A stretch of 64,000 nt of DNA, taken from assembly GCA_964019055.1 (NCBI GenBank), contig OZ025208.1, positions 6,509,790 through 6,573,789 of the forward strand. The letters are read 5' to 3'. Positions 1-15,000 of the stretch are shown here, piece after piece. Below the pieces are notes generated by a model. The model ran no database searches, was not told the origin of the DNA, and saw only the letters and a list, made by a program, of their open reading frames with translations. The DNA is from Anthopleura xanthogrammica. Lineage: Eukaryota > Cnidaria > Anthozoa > Actiniaria > Actiniidae. Each line of letters begins with the position of its first letter. Position 1 is the first letter of the stretch. Position numbers and translations under genes: made by a program.

Positions 1-3000
1 GTGCCTCACCTTATTCACGTAGAATACGACTGCTCTGTCTGATAACTCGTATCTTTCGATGCTGTTGTTCTTTTCAACCAGCTAAAAATATATACAAATT
101 AACAAATTTAGATGTTTCAGATAGACGTTGTTTTCCATGCGCGCGCATGCGTTCTCAAACCTTGCGAGCAACACAAATAAAAAAGAAATAAAAAAAATGA
201 CACAATTCTACAAAAATGAAAAAGATGCCAAAGAAAAATTATTCCTGTAGAAAATGTTTTAACAAAACTCTTTGCTTACTCTTATCCCAAAATGCTTCTG
301 CATTTGTTAGTTTGCTCCAAGATTACTTTATCTGCAGGGGATTTTGAGGAATGTGCAACCTTAATAAGAATTTTCAGTATATTTCCCACGGCATATTGTC
401 TCGAAAGGCCCTAGCATCATCCTACCGCAATAATAAATTAAAATAAAGGAGAAAATAAAACAAACCTTAATCAAGGTGTCCTCATCGGCAGAAAATCCTG
501 TTACCATACCAACTTCAATTATGGCCATCCCAGTTTGTCCAGACTTCCTGTATCTGATTTAAGAAGTGAACATAGGGTCAGTTTTCCATAACCATACGCA
601 GTATGTAGAATGACCATAATTGCATTTCTATTAAGATGATTAGCAGGACTAATATTCATCAATAGTAGTTCAGTACGGTAGACATTAAGGAACAAATATG
701 GAGTAGGTTAAAGACAACTTTGTCGCTTACAGCCATTCTCAGACACACGCGCATTGTTGCGATTTTTTCTGTCGCGATAAAGTAGGGTTTGGTGGACGTC
801 AATCAAAGCGTTTCCATGACATTCCATACGCACATGCCTTTGTTGCTTAGTGTTTTCCGACAGTGCTATGGAAACATTTTGATTGACGACCACCAAAAAC
901 CAACTTGTCGCGACAGAAAAATTCGCAAGAGTGCGCGTGTGTCTGAGAATGGCTGTAATAGAGTGATAAATTAGCGTAAAACCCTTTTTTGGGACTTTGG
1001 AACTTTAGTAAACTGGCTGCTAAATAGAGGTTGGCCACTTAATCAAGGTACCAATTAGTGCAAAAAGCCTCCTTGGTAGATTTGTAATTGGGCACCTTGT
1101 GGAATTCTTAGTATAAATATAAGTTCCTCATGTTTTAAATTTGGCCCACTTTTACTCTTTTAATTGTAAATAAACCTTGGCTAGAAAGAGTAAAGCATGG
1201 GCCTGTATAATTGCCTGCGATCAAGAATCTCCGTCGACGTACGTTATTTATTATTTCTTTCTTTACAAATTAGGCTTAGAATTATATGTCTTAATCTAGT
1301 AGTGCATCACAATTACTTACTTTGTGCAAACTGATAGTACGAGTTTTTTTGGTATGTCTATGCCTTGAGGCTTCCTTTTTCCCCCTTTCGTTTTTCCCCC
1401 TTTCCTTTTTCCCCCTTTCCTTTTCCTCTTTCTCTTATTCCTTCTTCGATTCTTGTTTTGATGGTTCTTTCGCGAATTTTTCTTATTTTTCCCACTATTT
1501 CCATGCTTTCTTTTTTTGGCTTGGTTTTTATTCCTTCTTTTCTTTGAATTCCTTGATTTTTTCCTAAGAGAACGCCTTGGTCTTGAACGAGCTAGAACGT
1601 TACTCCTGCTGGATGAAGTAGAAGATATCAAACGTCCAGAGCCTTCTTCGGTTGCAGTCACCTTTACATTAAAGTCACATCTTTCATTTTCTTTAGAAGG
1701 AACGTTATACTTGATATCAACCTGAAAAAAATCAAAATAGACCCCTTATAGCAAGTCGGAATGCAGCTCAGTTTGGAGGTCGACAAAACAATAGGTTAGA
1801 ATTCACAGGAGATTGGAATTCTTTTGTTTTGTCCTCCATATTGAGCTACGTTGACGTGACGTGAATGGATTTTTTTCGCTGTACATCCATGCTGCACGCA
1901 GATATTCAGGTTTATTTTTATGTATCGGTCATGCATCAAGTTTTTGTCGCTTTAATTAGTTAGTTTGTTTTGTCAATATTCAAATTGCCTGATACTTTAG
2001 GCTTAGTTTTTTCCATATATAATTTATTTCGAATTCCTGGCTTACTGTCGTTCAGGCTACAAGAATATTCATCAGACAGCGGCACTGTCCGTAAGTATAT
2101 ATTTTCGTATTTTTTGCATCTTTGTTCCTGTTTTCATCTTTGCTTTTTTGTTTCTTGTGAAATCCGTTCATCTTTATCGTTTATTCGTTGATATAGTTCG
2201 TCGATTCGATTGAGTTGGTTAGATAAATATAACTTTAAATACTCATCCAATCTGCTCTCTTTCTTCCGCATGCACGTTCTCCTCCACACAGCCATAACAA
2301 TCTCCCGGCTCCCCCTTATCACTACTCCCATATACCCATGCACAACTCAAAAATTGGTCTTTGAGATAATAGTTCAATTAACTTGCCTGCATTTGACCTA
2401 TACCACTGCCTGAAGTCTCGATGCCAACTTCATCTCCTGTTTGCTCTGTAAGCTAAAAAAAAATTAAAAACACGTTTAATTTTCATCCGTTCAACCCGCC
2501 TACTACCCAATCCAACCATCCACCAATGCATCTTTTTGTCAGTGGTCACCAACATTTGCATATAGACCCCTTGCAGCAATTTGGAGGAGAGAACGATAAG
2601 TTCCAATTCTCTGGAGATTAAAAATATTTTGTTTTGTTCTCCAAATTGAGCTGCTTTGACGTCAGGTGAAAGGGGTCTATGTCATAAAGACGATCAACCT
2701 CCTAACAAACATGTTTTGATCTATATTACTTGATTATTTATAAATAATGTTTAATTACATCTGCTTCTTGCTGCAGAAAGGCATTATTCTTGGTGATCCT
2801 CATTATCTTGTTCTTCATTCTTATCCTCAAGTCAAGTTGGAACTTTTGTCTTTGTTCGCTGTACTTTGCGATTGATTCCAGGGCAACACATGTGTCCTTC
2901 AAGAAACAAAAATACAGGCGTTTTGTACAGAAACATTAATTCCACGAACATGATTAGGTGATTGGTGCCAAGACTGAAAATAATACAAGTACTACAGACA

Positions 3001-6000
3001 TATCGGGAAAGATATCCTTAGTATTAATAGTATTATTCTAATGGTTATATTCATATAGTACTTATTTAAATTTTACGGCCGCAGGTTAAAAGTTCATGGC
3101 ATGGTCACGGTACCTTTTTGCTGTAAGTAACTTTTGCAAGTCTGTACTTGTATTGCATTTGGACGACCAAAACTAAACCCTGTGTCTAATCTTGACACTG
3201 CACTAACTCTTCTTATAATTCTTCGTGTGCACGTAATGTCATAGCCGCCATGTTGGACGACTTTAACAAAAGATTTTTCAATGAATTCCTTTTGTTATTT
3301 CATCCAACATGGCCGCCATGTCTTTTGCTATTTTATTCTCTTAGGAATGATTGTGAAAAATCAATTGTAAAAAAATAATTTTCTAAGTATACTCACAGCA
3401 GTTGATACAAAGCCTCCTCCAAAGCTTCTCTGTTTAGTTAACCAGACTACAATGGGACCAGCATACTCAATTCTGTTCAAGGCCACTTGAGCCAGCAGTG
3501 CGTAACCAGCTGTCTCAATGTTGCGAGCTTTCGAACCTGTTTCCCAATATCGGCTGGATGTTCCTAAGGATATAACAAGAAAGCAGGGTTAGTTTGGCTG
3601 GACTTTCTATACCTTGGCCTATAACTAGTTGTCTTAGCTCTTCAGTGCTGTGTTTAGTAAAAGCTAAGCCATGAAGGATGAAGTGAACGAAACGCAACGA
3701 GAATGCATTCTGTTGGGCAATTTGTATTGTTTTTTATGTCTGGTTTCTTTGTTCTGTTTTACCATTTCTTTGTTGTATCATCCAATTTAGCTGATTATCT
3801 TTTAGGAGTTGTTTTAGAACTATCAGTAAAGGACTATCAGTAAGAACTAACAGTAAGGGCTATCAGTAAGGACTAACAGTAAGGGCTATCAGTAAGGACT
3901 ATCAGTAAGCCTTAGGACTATCAATAAGGACTTTCAGGAAGGACTGAACCGTGTCTCACCTGGGTTATATATTGCCTTTTGTATCAATTTTTGATTGGAC
4001 TTGAATCGTTCAGGGCTGTCAGCCAGTACTAAGGCATATGTAGTTATTGCCAGACTGTAGGCATCAGTAAGAGTCGTAACATTTTTCTCAAGAAAACCAA
4101 CTGCACGCTGCATGGCGGAACTAACTTCGGACTAGAAAAAAGATTGAAAACGGTTTTTAAACTGATAAGATAATGGTAATCAATGGAGGCATTAATAAAA
4201 CTAATCGCTCCTCAGTCGTTATTGTAAACTAGACGGCGATGCCAGAAGTTTGTAAATTTAACAAGCTTCGAGTGAAAATCTGAAAATCCTGTGATAATGA
4301 CATGGCAAAGTGAACATGCCATTCTACTAGCTACAGGAAAAAGCACAGAATACCAGTTAGGGTGCAGAAAATTAATACTGTCTTAAATCAATTATTTAAG
4401 TGATTAGGGCCTGAATAGATTTAAATGAATTGCAGTCATAAAGGCTTACCATGCCACACTGACATTGTTCAAGTGCAATAACCACAGCTGCTGTCAAGGT
4501 AACATCACTTGTGTACACACCGCCCTAGATGTGAAAAAGGATTATGATAACACCATGCAGCTGCCAGTGCAAGTAAGTCACATAATCAATGTATGGTATC
4601 CTCGCACGCACTTTGTTGCACACAGTTTCTAGTCAAATATAATATTTTCTTTTTCAGTCAAATTCTTTTACGAACATACTTGTAGTTACAACACCGACCT
4701 GAATGGATCCCATGTTTGCATGTTCTACAAATGCCCCATCTTGTCTCTGGTTCCCTATCAGCCACTTTGCAGATTGGCATAAATCATCCCGGTCAATAGA
4801 AATGCCACTTAGCTTGCTTGATTGACAGAAGACTTTGAAGACAAATGCTGTCAGCCTGGGGAAAAAAGCATGTCAAGCAAACAAATCAGTGTATTCTAGT
4901 AGGTGCTGCATGCTTTTCCAAACGCAGGTGGGAGAGTTTGCAAATTCTTACATGCTTTGCCCTCGAAATTGGCGGGACCTACACTGGGTCTATGGGGATA
5001 GTTGGAAGAGGTTTAGTGTTATTCTGCCAACTGAGATAGTGTAGTCTAGCTGCAAAGTATATAATATTGATTCATAATACCAATTTAACATGTCAAACAA
5101 AAACCATAACCGATATAAACGAAGATAATTGCTAGTGGACAGTTCTTAGATTTGTTGGTCAGCCAGTCGTTCATTCAATTGGTTGGTGACAGTCTGGTGC
5201 TTGTTCGGTTGGTTGATATATTAACTTTTCAAAACAGCTCTGACTTACCATGTACTTCCTTTATTACTTTCCCCTTTGAAAAGTGCAAAAGAACCGTCCT
5301 TCTTACGGTAGTTCAATTCATGTATGTAACCTAAGAGACAAATGTGCATTAGTAGTATTAACTGCTGCTTTTAATTTAGTGAAAGTTTATGGTCAAGATA
5401 GACTCGTTTTCGTATAAGTGGGAAGACTACGACGCGACTTACAGTTACGGTACGCAGGGGCGGATCTAGCGGAGGGATGCAGGAGGTGCGCACCCCCCTC
5501 GGAGCAATTTTGTCCCACTACCTTATACGAAATTAAACAATGCTTTCTTTCTTTGATTCTGAGGGTTGCACACCCCTCCTGGGTTGACTTTGTGCCCTGC
5601 TCCCCTCCGTGAACAACGGTACGTGCCACTTCCCACTCATCAGTCAAAAATGACCGACACTATGATAAGAGTTGACGATAAATAGTGCATGTCCGGGGGA
5701 AAATATGGATATTTTTTGTTTTAAGACTCTTCACGTGAAGGAAACAGTTTTTTTTTGTTACCATAAAAAATGTTCTTGATCATCAGTCTTTTTTCAGAAA
5801 ATGTCATTTTGTTCTTTATTAGGAGCATACCTTCCTGGATGAACTTCTCTTTCTTGTTTTCCAATTCTGGAGTCATCTGGTTTGTTTTCGTCAAATAATG
5901 CATGATATAAACATTAGGTGCTATTCTCACCATGTTCTGTTCACCACAACCACTAGGCAACTGAAGAAGTGGCTCCATTTGTCCGGCGGCTAGGTTAGTT

Positions 6001-9000
6001 AGAGACTGTCCAATCATGTTGCCTTGAAAAGGAGAAAAACATTGTGAAAAAAAAAAACACTAAAAGGGGCATGAAAAAATTGAACCTCTTCGCTGATCTA
6101 CGTCAGGACACGTCTAATTCGTTGATGGAGTAAAGACCGTATAATTCGGAGAAAAAACCTAATCAAGGATCATTAAAGCGCCTAGTTTGAAATTAACTTC
6201 AGACGTACGAGGCGAATGATCTACCTTTACACCTTGAATTCACGAAGGAAAGGAATAACAAGGTGACATACAGTTGGAAATTATAGAAACTTACAGAGCT
6301 TAATGATCAAGTAACGATTGCAAGCAGCAAATTGGATGAGCTAAGATATAACAGGTAGGCCTTTGATAATTGGTAATAATTTGGTAATACAAATCAAGAA
6401 CAAGATGATGCACCTCGATGCCACATTTTAGAAAGCATCATACCTACCAGTAAAATAAGCCTTGGCAGAAATTGATCCTGGGATCGCATTCTTTGGTAAA
6501 TCCAACTTGACTTTATTGACCTGTTTAGAGTTCTTGTGGGCTTCTAAATAGTTAACAAAGAAAAGAGCGGTCAGGGAAACTGGAAAAAAATTCTTTTTTT
6601 TTTTTTCATATTAATTAAGCCATTTATATTGATCAAGACTTACGTGTGCTTTGAAAAGAAAGTTTTTCAACTTTGTTTTGTTGGTTTTCTTCTCGTTCTT
6701 TTCTTCCTTTTAGCAGTTCTAAAATATTTGAGAAAAGAATTCGTATAGGAATACCTCTTAAATACTTTCCTATTTCAGACCACGTGTCATCCCCTAGAGT
6801 ATTTTCTCGTTTCTAGTAATTACTATTGCAATATTTTCCCTGTTATTGTGCTTGCATGGAAAGTGACATGTATCGCAAACATGTCATTAGTAAGTAACAA
6901 CTTAGTCAATTCAGCGTTTTCTAAGCAACAAAGAGAAAGAAGAGTTTATGTTATACCTTGAGGATCCAGTACATACGACTGAGTCAGTCTTTCTTCGATC
7001 CCTTCAGGCTATAAAAAGAAAAGAAAAAAGAAGAAAGAAAAAAGAAAGAGATGAAAAAAGAGAAATATGAAAATGAAAATGAAAAGAGAAAAAATATAAA
7101 ATAATATTGCTTGTTTTTGAAAATTCCATAATTTAATATTCTGCTTCCTTCTAGCTGCGAATAATGCAGTACCAATAGAGAATGTTTATCAAAGCTCACA
7201 AAGCACTCTGGGAAAATTAGTCCTGTAAAATGTATATAACAGGGAAAACAAAGGAACTATTAGAATAAAAAAATTTTATTTTTGGTCTGTCGAAAACTTT
7301 TATTTCCATAGCTAGAAAATGTTGAAGGAAAAAAAAGGCAGATGAATTTTTAGAGAAGCCAAAAACGCATAAGGACTTACTTTCCCATCATGCTTTGTGC
7401 TAGAATTTGGAGCTCATGCACATTGGTTATTGAAAGCTGTTTTGTGATAGGCTCCTTAGTACAGTATCTCTTTTGTAACGTTAGGCTTAGTTTCATTGTT
7501 TGGAAGACCAATTAATTGTTTTTTTTTTACTCTAATCTTGAAATTCGTTCCAATCGGTGCAGGCTGGCTCTTATGTAGATAGAAATGTATAATAACAATA
7601 ATGTATAACTACATCAACGTAAGCATACTTACAACAACATTCAATTCTTTCAATACTCTGTCATCTCCGAGGTCACCAACTGCTATGACTTCGATTGGCA
7701 TTGTACCAAATTTGATTGGGACAATTGTAATAGGGAAAGAGACTGTGTCTTGTGACGGGATGCTTATTCTTGAAGTCGTCAGTTTGCTCATTTTGCCAGG
7801 CTGCGCAGCTGAGCAAAAGCCTTCGTCGCCCTTGAGGAATAGGTGAACCTGTGACAAATAAAAAGAAGGGATATAGAAACGGAATGGAGCGGGATGGTTT
7901 TTTAGGACAGTACTGCATGCTGAAGAACGATAAGAAACTAGGTCAAAACAATGTTGCCATGGCTTCTCCCAAACTTTGTCTGCACGTTTTTTTCAGCATG
8001 TTTGTTTTTCTGTGCTGGCATTATTTACTCTATGAATATAATAGAATTCAAGCTTGGCAAGCATGATGCAACATGCAGCATGCAGCTCTGGTAACATGCA
8101 ACATGCAATAAAACATTTGCCAACCTTTTTTGATATAGTTGTGTATATATTTATGTAGTAAGAAATATTATTACCGCAACAACATATCTCTTGTAATTGA
8201 AAATAGTTGCCAAGATAGTGATTTCCTCTCCTCTCTGTACAGAATATGGAATTGAAAGATAGATGAAGAAAGGTTTGAAGGTTGTGATGTGAAGTGGCTT
8301 AGCGATACCAAATCCAGCTGTATTGGACACTCCTATTGCCTGTACAACCCATGTTGTCATGGTATCCGGTAACGAAACAGGTAAAACCGCTGAACCACAT
8401 TGTTGCAAAAGTTCTTGATTAAGTACAGCTCTACATTCTTCGCCTCTCTCATTTTGACTGATAAAGAATCAAAAACAGGAATTAAAGAGAAGCATATCAG
8501 GTTTTTTCCCCTTATCTATAAAAAAAGATAAGCATGCTGCCTTTAAATAAGTACTGTTATGATCAAGATCATCAGTTGCAAAATACAGTTGACGCCCCTT
8601 CTTTTCCTGTTTGCTAGCTACTCGAAATAATCCAAAAAGTAAGCGTGCGCTTTCAGAACTTTCATGTCGTGCAAATGCTGACCTCTATGGTATTTGAACT
8701 CCCATGGTATGTTTTATTGAATTATTTGAGGTGCGTACATTTTTTCAGTGCCCTTTTCCCCGCCTTTTTCTTAACTACTTTCAGCCTCACTAATGAGCGT
8801 ATAACAGTATTTCAGTTAGACAACCAATTACCATTACAGGTCAAAATCAATGCCGATGAATCTAACCTTATTGTTAATTCTTGGTTGATCCATGTTTCTG
8901 GAAAGTATTGACGAGTTTGGATTCTAAGAACATCATCATTCTCTTGTTCGTCATTAAAATTCAGTTCATCTAGGCCACTTCTTGCCCGTGCAAACTCTAA

Positions 9001-12000
9001 TACATTCAAATGGAATAAAAAAGAAAAATAACCAAAGTCAATTACGAATATGACAAAAACGTGGTATACACAAATGCTATAAGACTGGCGTTTTTTGAAG
9101 TTTAATTACCATTTCTTCCAAACTTATGCATGCAACACATCCAGAAAGTCTTCCTGCAGTTATATCGCTGTTTAGAGTTGAAAATCCCCACGTCTAAGTC
9201 TTTGACCCGTCGGTAGCAGCTTCTTTTTATTGGGTCAGTTTTGTTCCCAAGGCTGCAGCAATAGTCACTGTGCTCTAAAACAATGCAAAGGCATATGTTA
9301 CAAGATTCGTCTCGCAGGTTGGCCGAGGATAATTTCAGTTTTTATAGACGCACTTGACGCACTTGTCTTCCATTCCAGTTCATGCATAGTTCACTTGAGT
9401 AAATTGCTTTGGTTATTTCCAAATCCATGCCATACCTCGCCCAAGAACGAGACAAGATACACTTTAGAACAGTCTCATATGTATAAGTTTTCTAACCTTC
9501 TATCGATCGTCTTTCCCTTCTGTGTTCCTCTTGGCATTCTATATTTGTAAATATATATTAAATGAAAAAAGAAAATAAGTTCATTAGAATTTACCTGTTT
9601 GCAAGTAAAAGGTATGTCCGTAGATAAGAATTTGCGTATCAAAAATATTGAAGACCAATGAAGGAATGCGCTAGATGTTCTGTGATTTGTCCAATCATGT
9701 TAATTGTTCAGATGAATGGTCTAAGTAAGTTACAAATTTCAAATACAAAAGTTCGGTTACAAATTTATCTTAATTGCTTACTTTGTTCTCCGGATACCTC
9801 TATATCACTTGACACTAGCACCATTCCAGCATTCTGAAAACAATACGAAATACAACACCAAGTTCTAGAGAGGTGAATCGTCCTTCTTTCTCATTGGTCT
9901 CTATCAACTAACATGACCATCATGTCCTTTGTTATTTCAACACAATTTATGGTTTAGGTACATGTTTTTTAGTCAACTTGCGAAAAGATTAGAAATTTTT
10001 TTTTTACCCTGAACATGCCTTCGGAGTTTCTTCCACTTCCAGCGCCACAGCCAAGGTCAAGATTATCTTGCTTCTTAAACACCTACAATAATGTATTGAC
10101 TCTTTGATCTCAAAATATCATTTATCATTTCTGATTTTGGAAAAAGTTCTAAAGGTACTTACACTTTCTGCAGTGAGAATGTTACTTTTACTTAAAAGGT
10201 AAACACTTTGGTCGACTCCAAGGAGACCCACTTTGGTTCCAATGGTACCCATAATCTTGATGTTGTACGACATCGTAGGAGGTTCCTCAATATTTTTGTC
10301 CGAGCCCATCAAAAATATCTGCAGAAAAAAATCACTCTGGGGTTACGGCCCTGCTTAAGATGATTAACTAAAATGACTACTCTCTCTAGACTTAGATGTT
10401 AGATGAGGCCATTTGAAAAGACAGTTTGATGGTAGCTATATTACATCATCATTTAAACTTACAGGATTTGGAAATTTGTCTTCGACTTCCAAGAGGATGC
10501 TATCAGAGACGACACTTCCATTCTTCTTGACATAGTAAGCAAACAGACGAGCAGACGGAGACATTGCTGGGGTTACTTTGAAAGAAATCGTGGTGATGAT
10601 ACCAAGGAGCTTTTTAATAGTTGCACTGTATACTATCTGTCCACGTGATATCACCTAAGAAATAATAAGGGCAAAATTATCATGAGTCTTGATGATGATG
10701 TTACTTTGGCAGAATGCAGCGTTTGGAATTCAATGGCCGACCAGAGGGAAGATGGAAATTTCGTTAAGGTAGCAATGGCGACAGCTTGAACGACATGGTG
10801 AAGTTCCCTTTCGTCTATTTGATCCTCCACATCCATAGATGGAATTTTTATTGTCCTTGAATGAAGTTTCATTTTTTTGGCATTCTTACCAAAGGCTCAT
10901 GCATAGTTACCACAGACACGACACTAGGCCTTGAGAATACTTTTTTAGGTTTAAATATGTTTCGTCAACACCGCATCTTTAGAATAATTTTTACTTCCAA
11001 GCTTTTGGGTCTCCAGCTGACCCATTGTCAGGGAAAGGTTATTGTTTGTAACCGTTTTATTTGCCATCGTTATTTTGTCTCTTTTTGCTTTTTAATTTAC
11101 CATGTTTGTCATTGACAAACATCCTTTGAAACCAACACACAATCATATTTTGAATAATATTTTTATGATGTTAATACCCACCAAGTAAGTAAGCTTGTCT
11201 ACCGTTTTACTAGTGAGAACTGCATCACAGACGGCGTTAGTTCCGACCTAAATAAAATATTTGTCATTCCATTCCTAAATGTTAAACTGGCAGTCCAAGT
11301 AAACATGTATTTTTTTAAATTTAATTGTTGACCCCAGCTTAATAAAGTGGGAAGGCCCAATTTAACATAAGCAAAATACATTCAACAACAAAGCTAAGCT
11401 AAGGGTACTATTGTTTCATGAAATTTAAAATAAAATAAAATAAATGAAAAGAATATTAGAAAATAGGGAAATAATTATAAGTAGACAATGTATATTTTCA
11501 AAAGGTGTGAAAATGGTTCAAAATTGACTAAAATCAAGGGCTATAGTCGGCATGGTTTTTACTGACTCAAAAAGAACAAAAATGACCTATTTTGCATCCT
11601 TCATAAATAACGCATATAATTTCAAAAGGTGTTAAAATGCCCAAAATCGATAAATAATCTGGCCTATAGTCCATGCTTTTTGATTTTTTTTTCAAAAAAA
11701 AAAAAAAAAAATGACAGCACGATTGGATGATTTATATATAGCTTGTTCACAGATCTACAGTAATTACCTTAGCTGGTTTATTTGTCTGTCGTAATTTCAT
11801 CAGCTCGTTGGGTTCAGACGCCAACACCACTAGGTCCTTGAAAGCATTCTGTTCTCTTGGTATGTTCTGCAAATTTGTTCTTACCTGTTTTTATACCAAG
11901 CAAACAATCAATTGAGAAAGGTTTCTTAAAAACAACAACAACAACAACGACGACAACAACGACAGCAGCCAACAACACCAACCAAGCAAAGAGAGAAAGA

Positions 12001-15000
12001 AACAATTTTTGCTCGGGGATTCTCCATATATACCTTTATTTGTAGCTTTTCAACTTGTCGTGCAATATTGATGACAAACTCTGCTTTACCGTTCTCGTCA
12101 GTGTTTGCCCTATTCCAATTAAATCCACTGCCATCCATTTTTTGAGGGTCTGATGCATTGATTTTTTTCCCCTTTTCTCCAAAAGCTTCAACCAACACCT
12201 TCATTGGAATCCTGTTTGCAAATTTCCCATTAGTGTACTTCAATCTCACCTGTCACAGAAAAAAGAAATAAAGAAAAGGATATAGGAAAAGAAAAGATGA
12301 GGGGTGGATTCAGGTGCCTGGTTAGGTGGATAGTTCCTACCCCATAAGCTAATACCGATTAGTGGGTAATTATTGGTTGGGTCTTTTTGCCTTCTTAATC
12401 CCTTGGAGTTGGGTTGCGTGTGCAGCCTATAGTAATGGACCACGTGTCCTATTTTTTAATCTTGAAAATGAAGCGAAAAAATACATTTCTTTAAGGCGTC
12501 CTCTTCCCTGGCCAATCTTCAAATCATCCTCCAGTAAATATTTTTATGAATTTATTTGATTTCTATTTATGTATTTTTTTCATACTTGACTGTTCACTTG
12601 CACTCTTAATTCTAAATGTTCATTTACTAGACAAAGATCTTGTTCAATTTAGATAGTTACTTACCGCTATTGAAAATGGGAGTCCTGGTTTAAAGTACCG
12701 CGCTGTGTTGACGTATTCAATACGGTACGGTGTCATCACGAAGTAGACCGAGTTCTCAACCGCTCTCTCTGTTTTACCTGTTGATTTCTCTGTCACATCA
12801 GCCTCGATGCGAAGGCGATAACCGTCCAGATGTGGAAACCACTTGCCTTGTAATTTGGTCTTAATCTTGTTCATTTTTATTGGAAGTTCGAACGCCCCAT
12901 TATCGAGCTTTGAAGAAATACAACACCACGAGAATATTTCTAAACCATTTAGTACATTTTGTTGTACTGAACATAAGCCATAACATACATTCTTTTATAT
13001 AGTGCAAACACTTTTTTTACATAAATAATCCCCTTTATGCTGTGACACAAGCTGGAAGACGGTTTACACTGTTCAATGATTTCAACGATTGCTACAACTT
13101 GTCTCGCAACATTTTTCAAATAACACTCTAGGTAATTACACGCCGCAATGCACCATACAACTTTGTCTTAACGCCGTTGCAAGACAAGTTGCAGAGAAAA
13201 CTGCTCTGTGTAATCGAGCCTTAAGAAACACATTACAGTGAGAATTTTTCACCTTTATTTTTGATGTGGACAGAGACATTGCCTTTTCCTTTAGATTTCC
13301 CACGATACTCAGTCGAACAGTTGCTGTTCCTTGCACGGGTTTTCCATAAGTATATCTGCATCCGATATATTAACACAATAAGTAGTGAGCAGTGAGTTGT
13401 CAGCGCGAAGAAAACTTTGTAGGGTATATTTTGAGAATTTCACTCATTAGTTGTGATAAATATGATCATATATGTTCACTTGGCTGATAACATACTTAGC
13501 TGTTCCTGTTACTTTAAAAGAGTCCAGAGTAGGTAAGATGTAAAGTGGATTGCTGATCTTGACAGAAAACCTTGGAAGAACTGTACAACAAATAGAAGTC
13601 ACGAGGTTACTCGCATTACAATTACAGAAAATCCAGAACTGAATTTTGTCGACTCAATCATTTTCTGCATGTTAAGTTGTTGCTTGTTGCAACTGTAGAC
13701 CATGCAGTCCCAGCTGGTATTTTATGTATAGGGCTGTTAAGTGTGACTTCAATAATCGTATGGAAAAACGACTTCCGGGTCTAAAACGAAACACATTTGT
13801 AAAAAGATTTGTCTTACTTTTTCTTCATGACAAGATTTTTTCAAAAGTCCTGATTGTTTCAGGTGGAATTCGAAAGATAATTATTTAGTAACATTGTCCG
13901 CTTTATTTTAGCGGTATTTATGAGCAGTTGGACCCGGAAATACGTCAGAACTTAACAGCTCAATATATAGAACCATATTTACGTGATGGTTTCTGTAACA
14001 ACTTATATTAGTTTACTTACCATATTCGCGTACTTCAAACCTCGAAGATACATTGTGAAGAAACTATACCAAAATGAAGTGTGATTAGTGCTGATTAGTG
14101 CTGATAGTGTTGGCCATGTTGTCGCAGAAATTAAGTTCTACAGTTCTGTAAAAACCGCCTGGTTGAAACACTCAAAAGTATTGGTTAGTTTCTTAAACCA
14201 ACATTTCCACCAAATAATTCCGGATTTATTTACATTTTGAGAATGAAACACCAAGTTTCAACTTAGTTTCGGTAAATAAGCAGTCTTTGCGTGCATGCAC
14301 GGGGCCTTTGATCGGATATCAAACCAAAACTCGGTATTTACTTCACTTAAAATGTTTCATTTTAATGGCTATTAATAATCTAAACCAAGGAAAGATTTCT
14401 TGCACCATACGATAAGAAAAAAATAATAATCTTTTTTTCTCTTTTTTTTTTTTTGGGGGGGGGGGGGGGGGTGATTTTAGCGTAATTTTAGGGATATTGT
14501 GGTGATTGTGGAGGAAACTGGGAACGAGCCCCATGAATCCTTGCGAGCGCTAATTGCCCACCATGCATCGCGTTCTATAACCAGAAGCCCGCCATTTTTA
14601 AACTGTCGAAGGTTAGCAGTAGTTGATTCTCTTGTTTGCTCGTTCTTTTCTCCTATTTCTATCGCTTTTTAATTCGTATAAACTTCATGGAGTATCACTG
14701 GAGTACTTCTAGATGCCTTGGAGAAATTGTTCCGCATTTCAAGTCGAATGGTAAGCAATTCTTTACTCGTATGAAATGTCTTTATTTACATAGAAAATAT
14801 TCCGTAGATCTATAAAGACTTGTAACTTGTTTGGACTACTACTGAAGCACCGAATTCATTCTATTTTCAGATATTGAAATCATTTTAACAGAGCTTGAAT
14901 GACCAGCCACCTTTTGAACAAGTCTTGATATTTAAAAATATATTCTATATTTCTACAGATATAATTATAAGCTGAATACCTCATGAAGAACTTTTACCGC

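Noticed and set aside
1322..1725. Plus-strand frames rich in Phe/Ser opposite the polybasic exon
   Set aside because: They are complements of the Lys/Arg-coding purine tract; the same happens at 61978-62390 in gene D.
3820..3945. CRISPR-like repeat array
   Set aside because: Units of 13-14 bp without spacers in an animal intron: a minisatellite.
6657..6715. Lys-rich possible extra exon in gene A before the CUB part
   Set aside because: Weak acceptor, low complexity, no equivalent in B or C; the flanking exons join in phase without it.
9598..9672. Possible exon between gene A exons 19 and 20 with good splice signals
   Set aside because: It has an in-frame stop in the required phase, and B and C have no equivalent.
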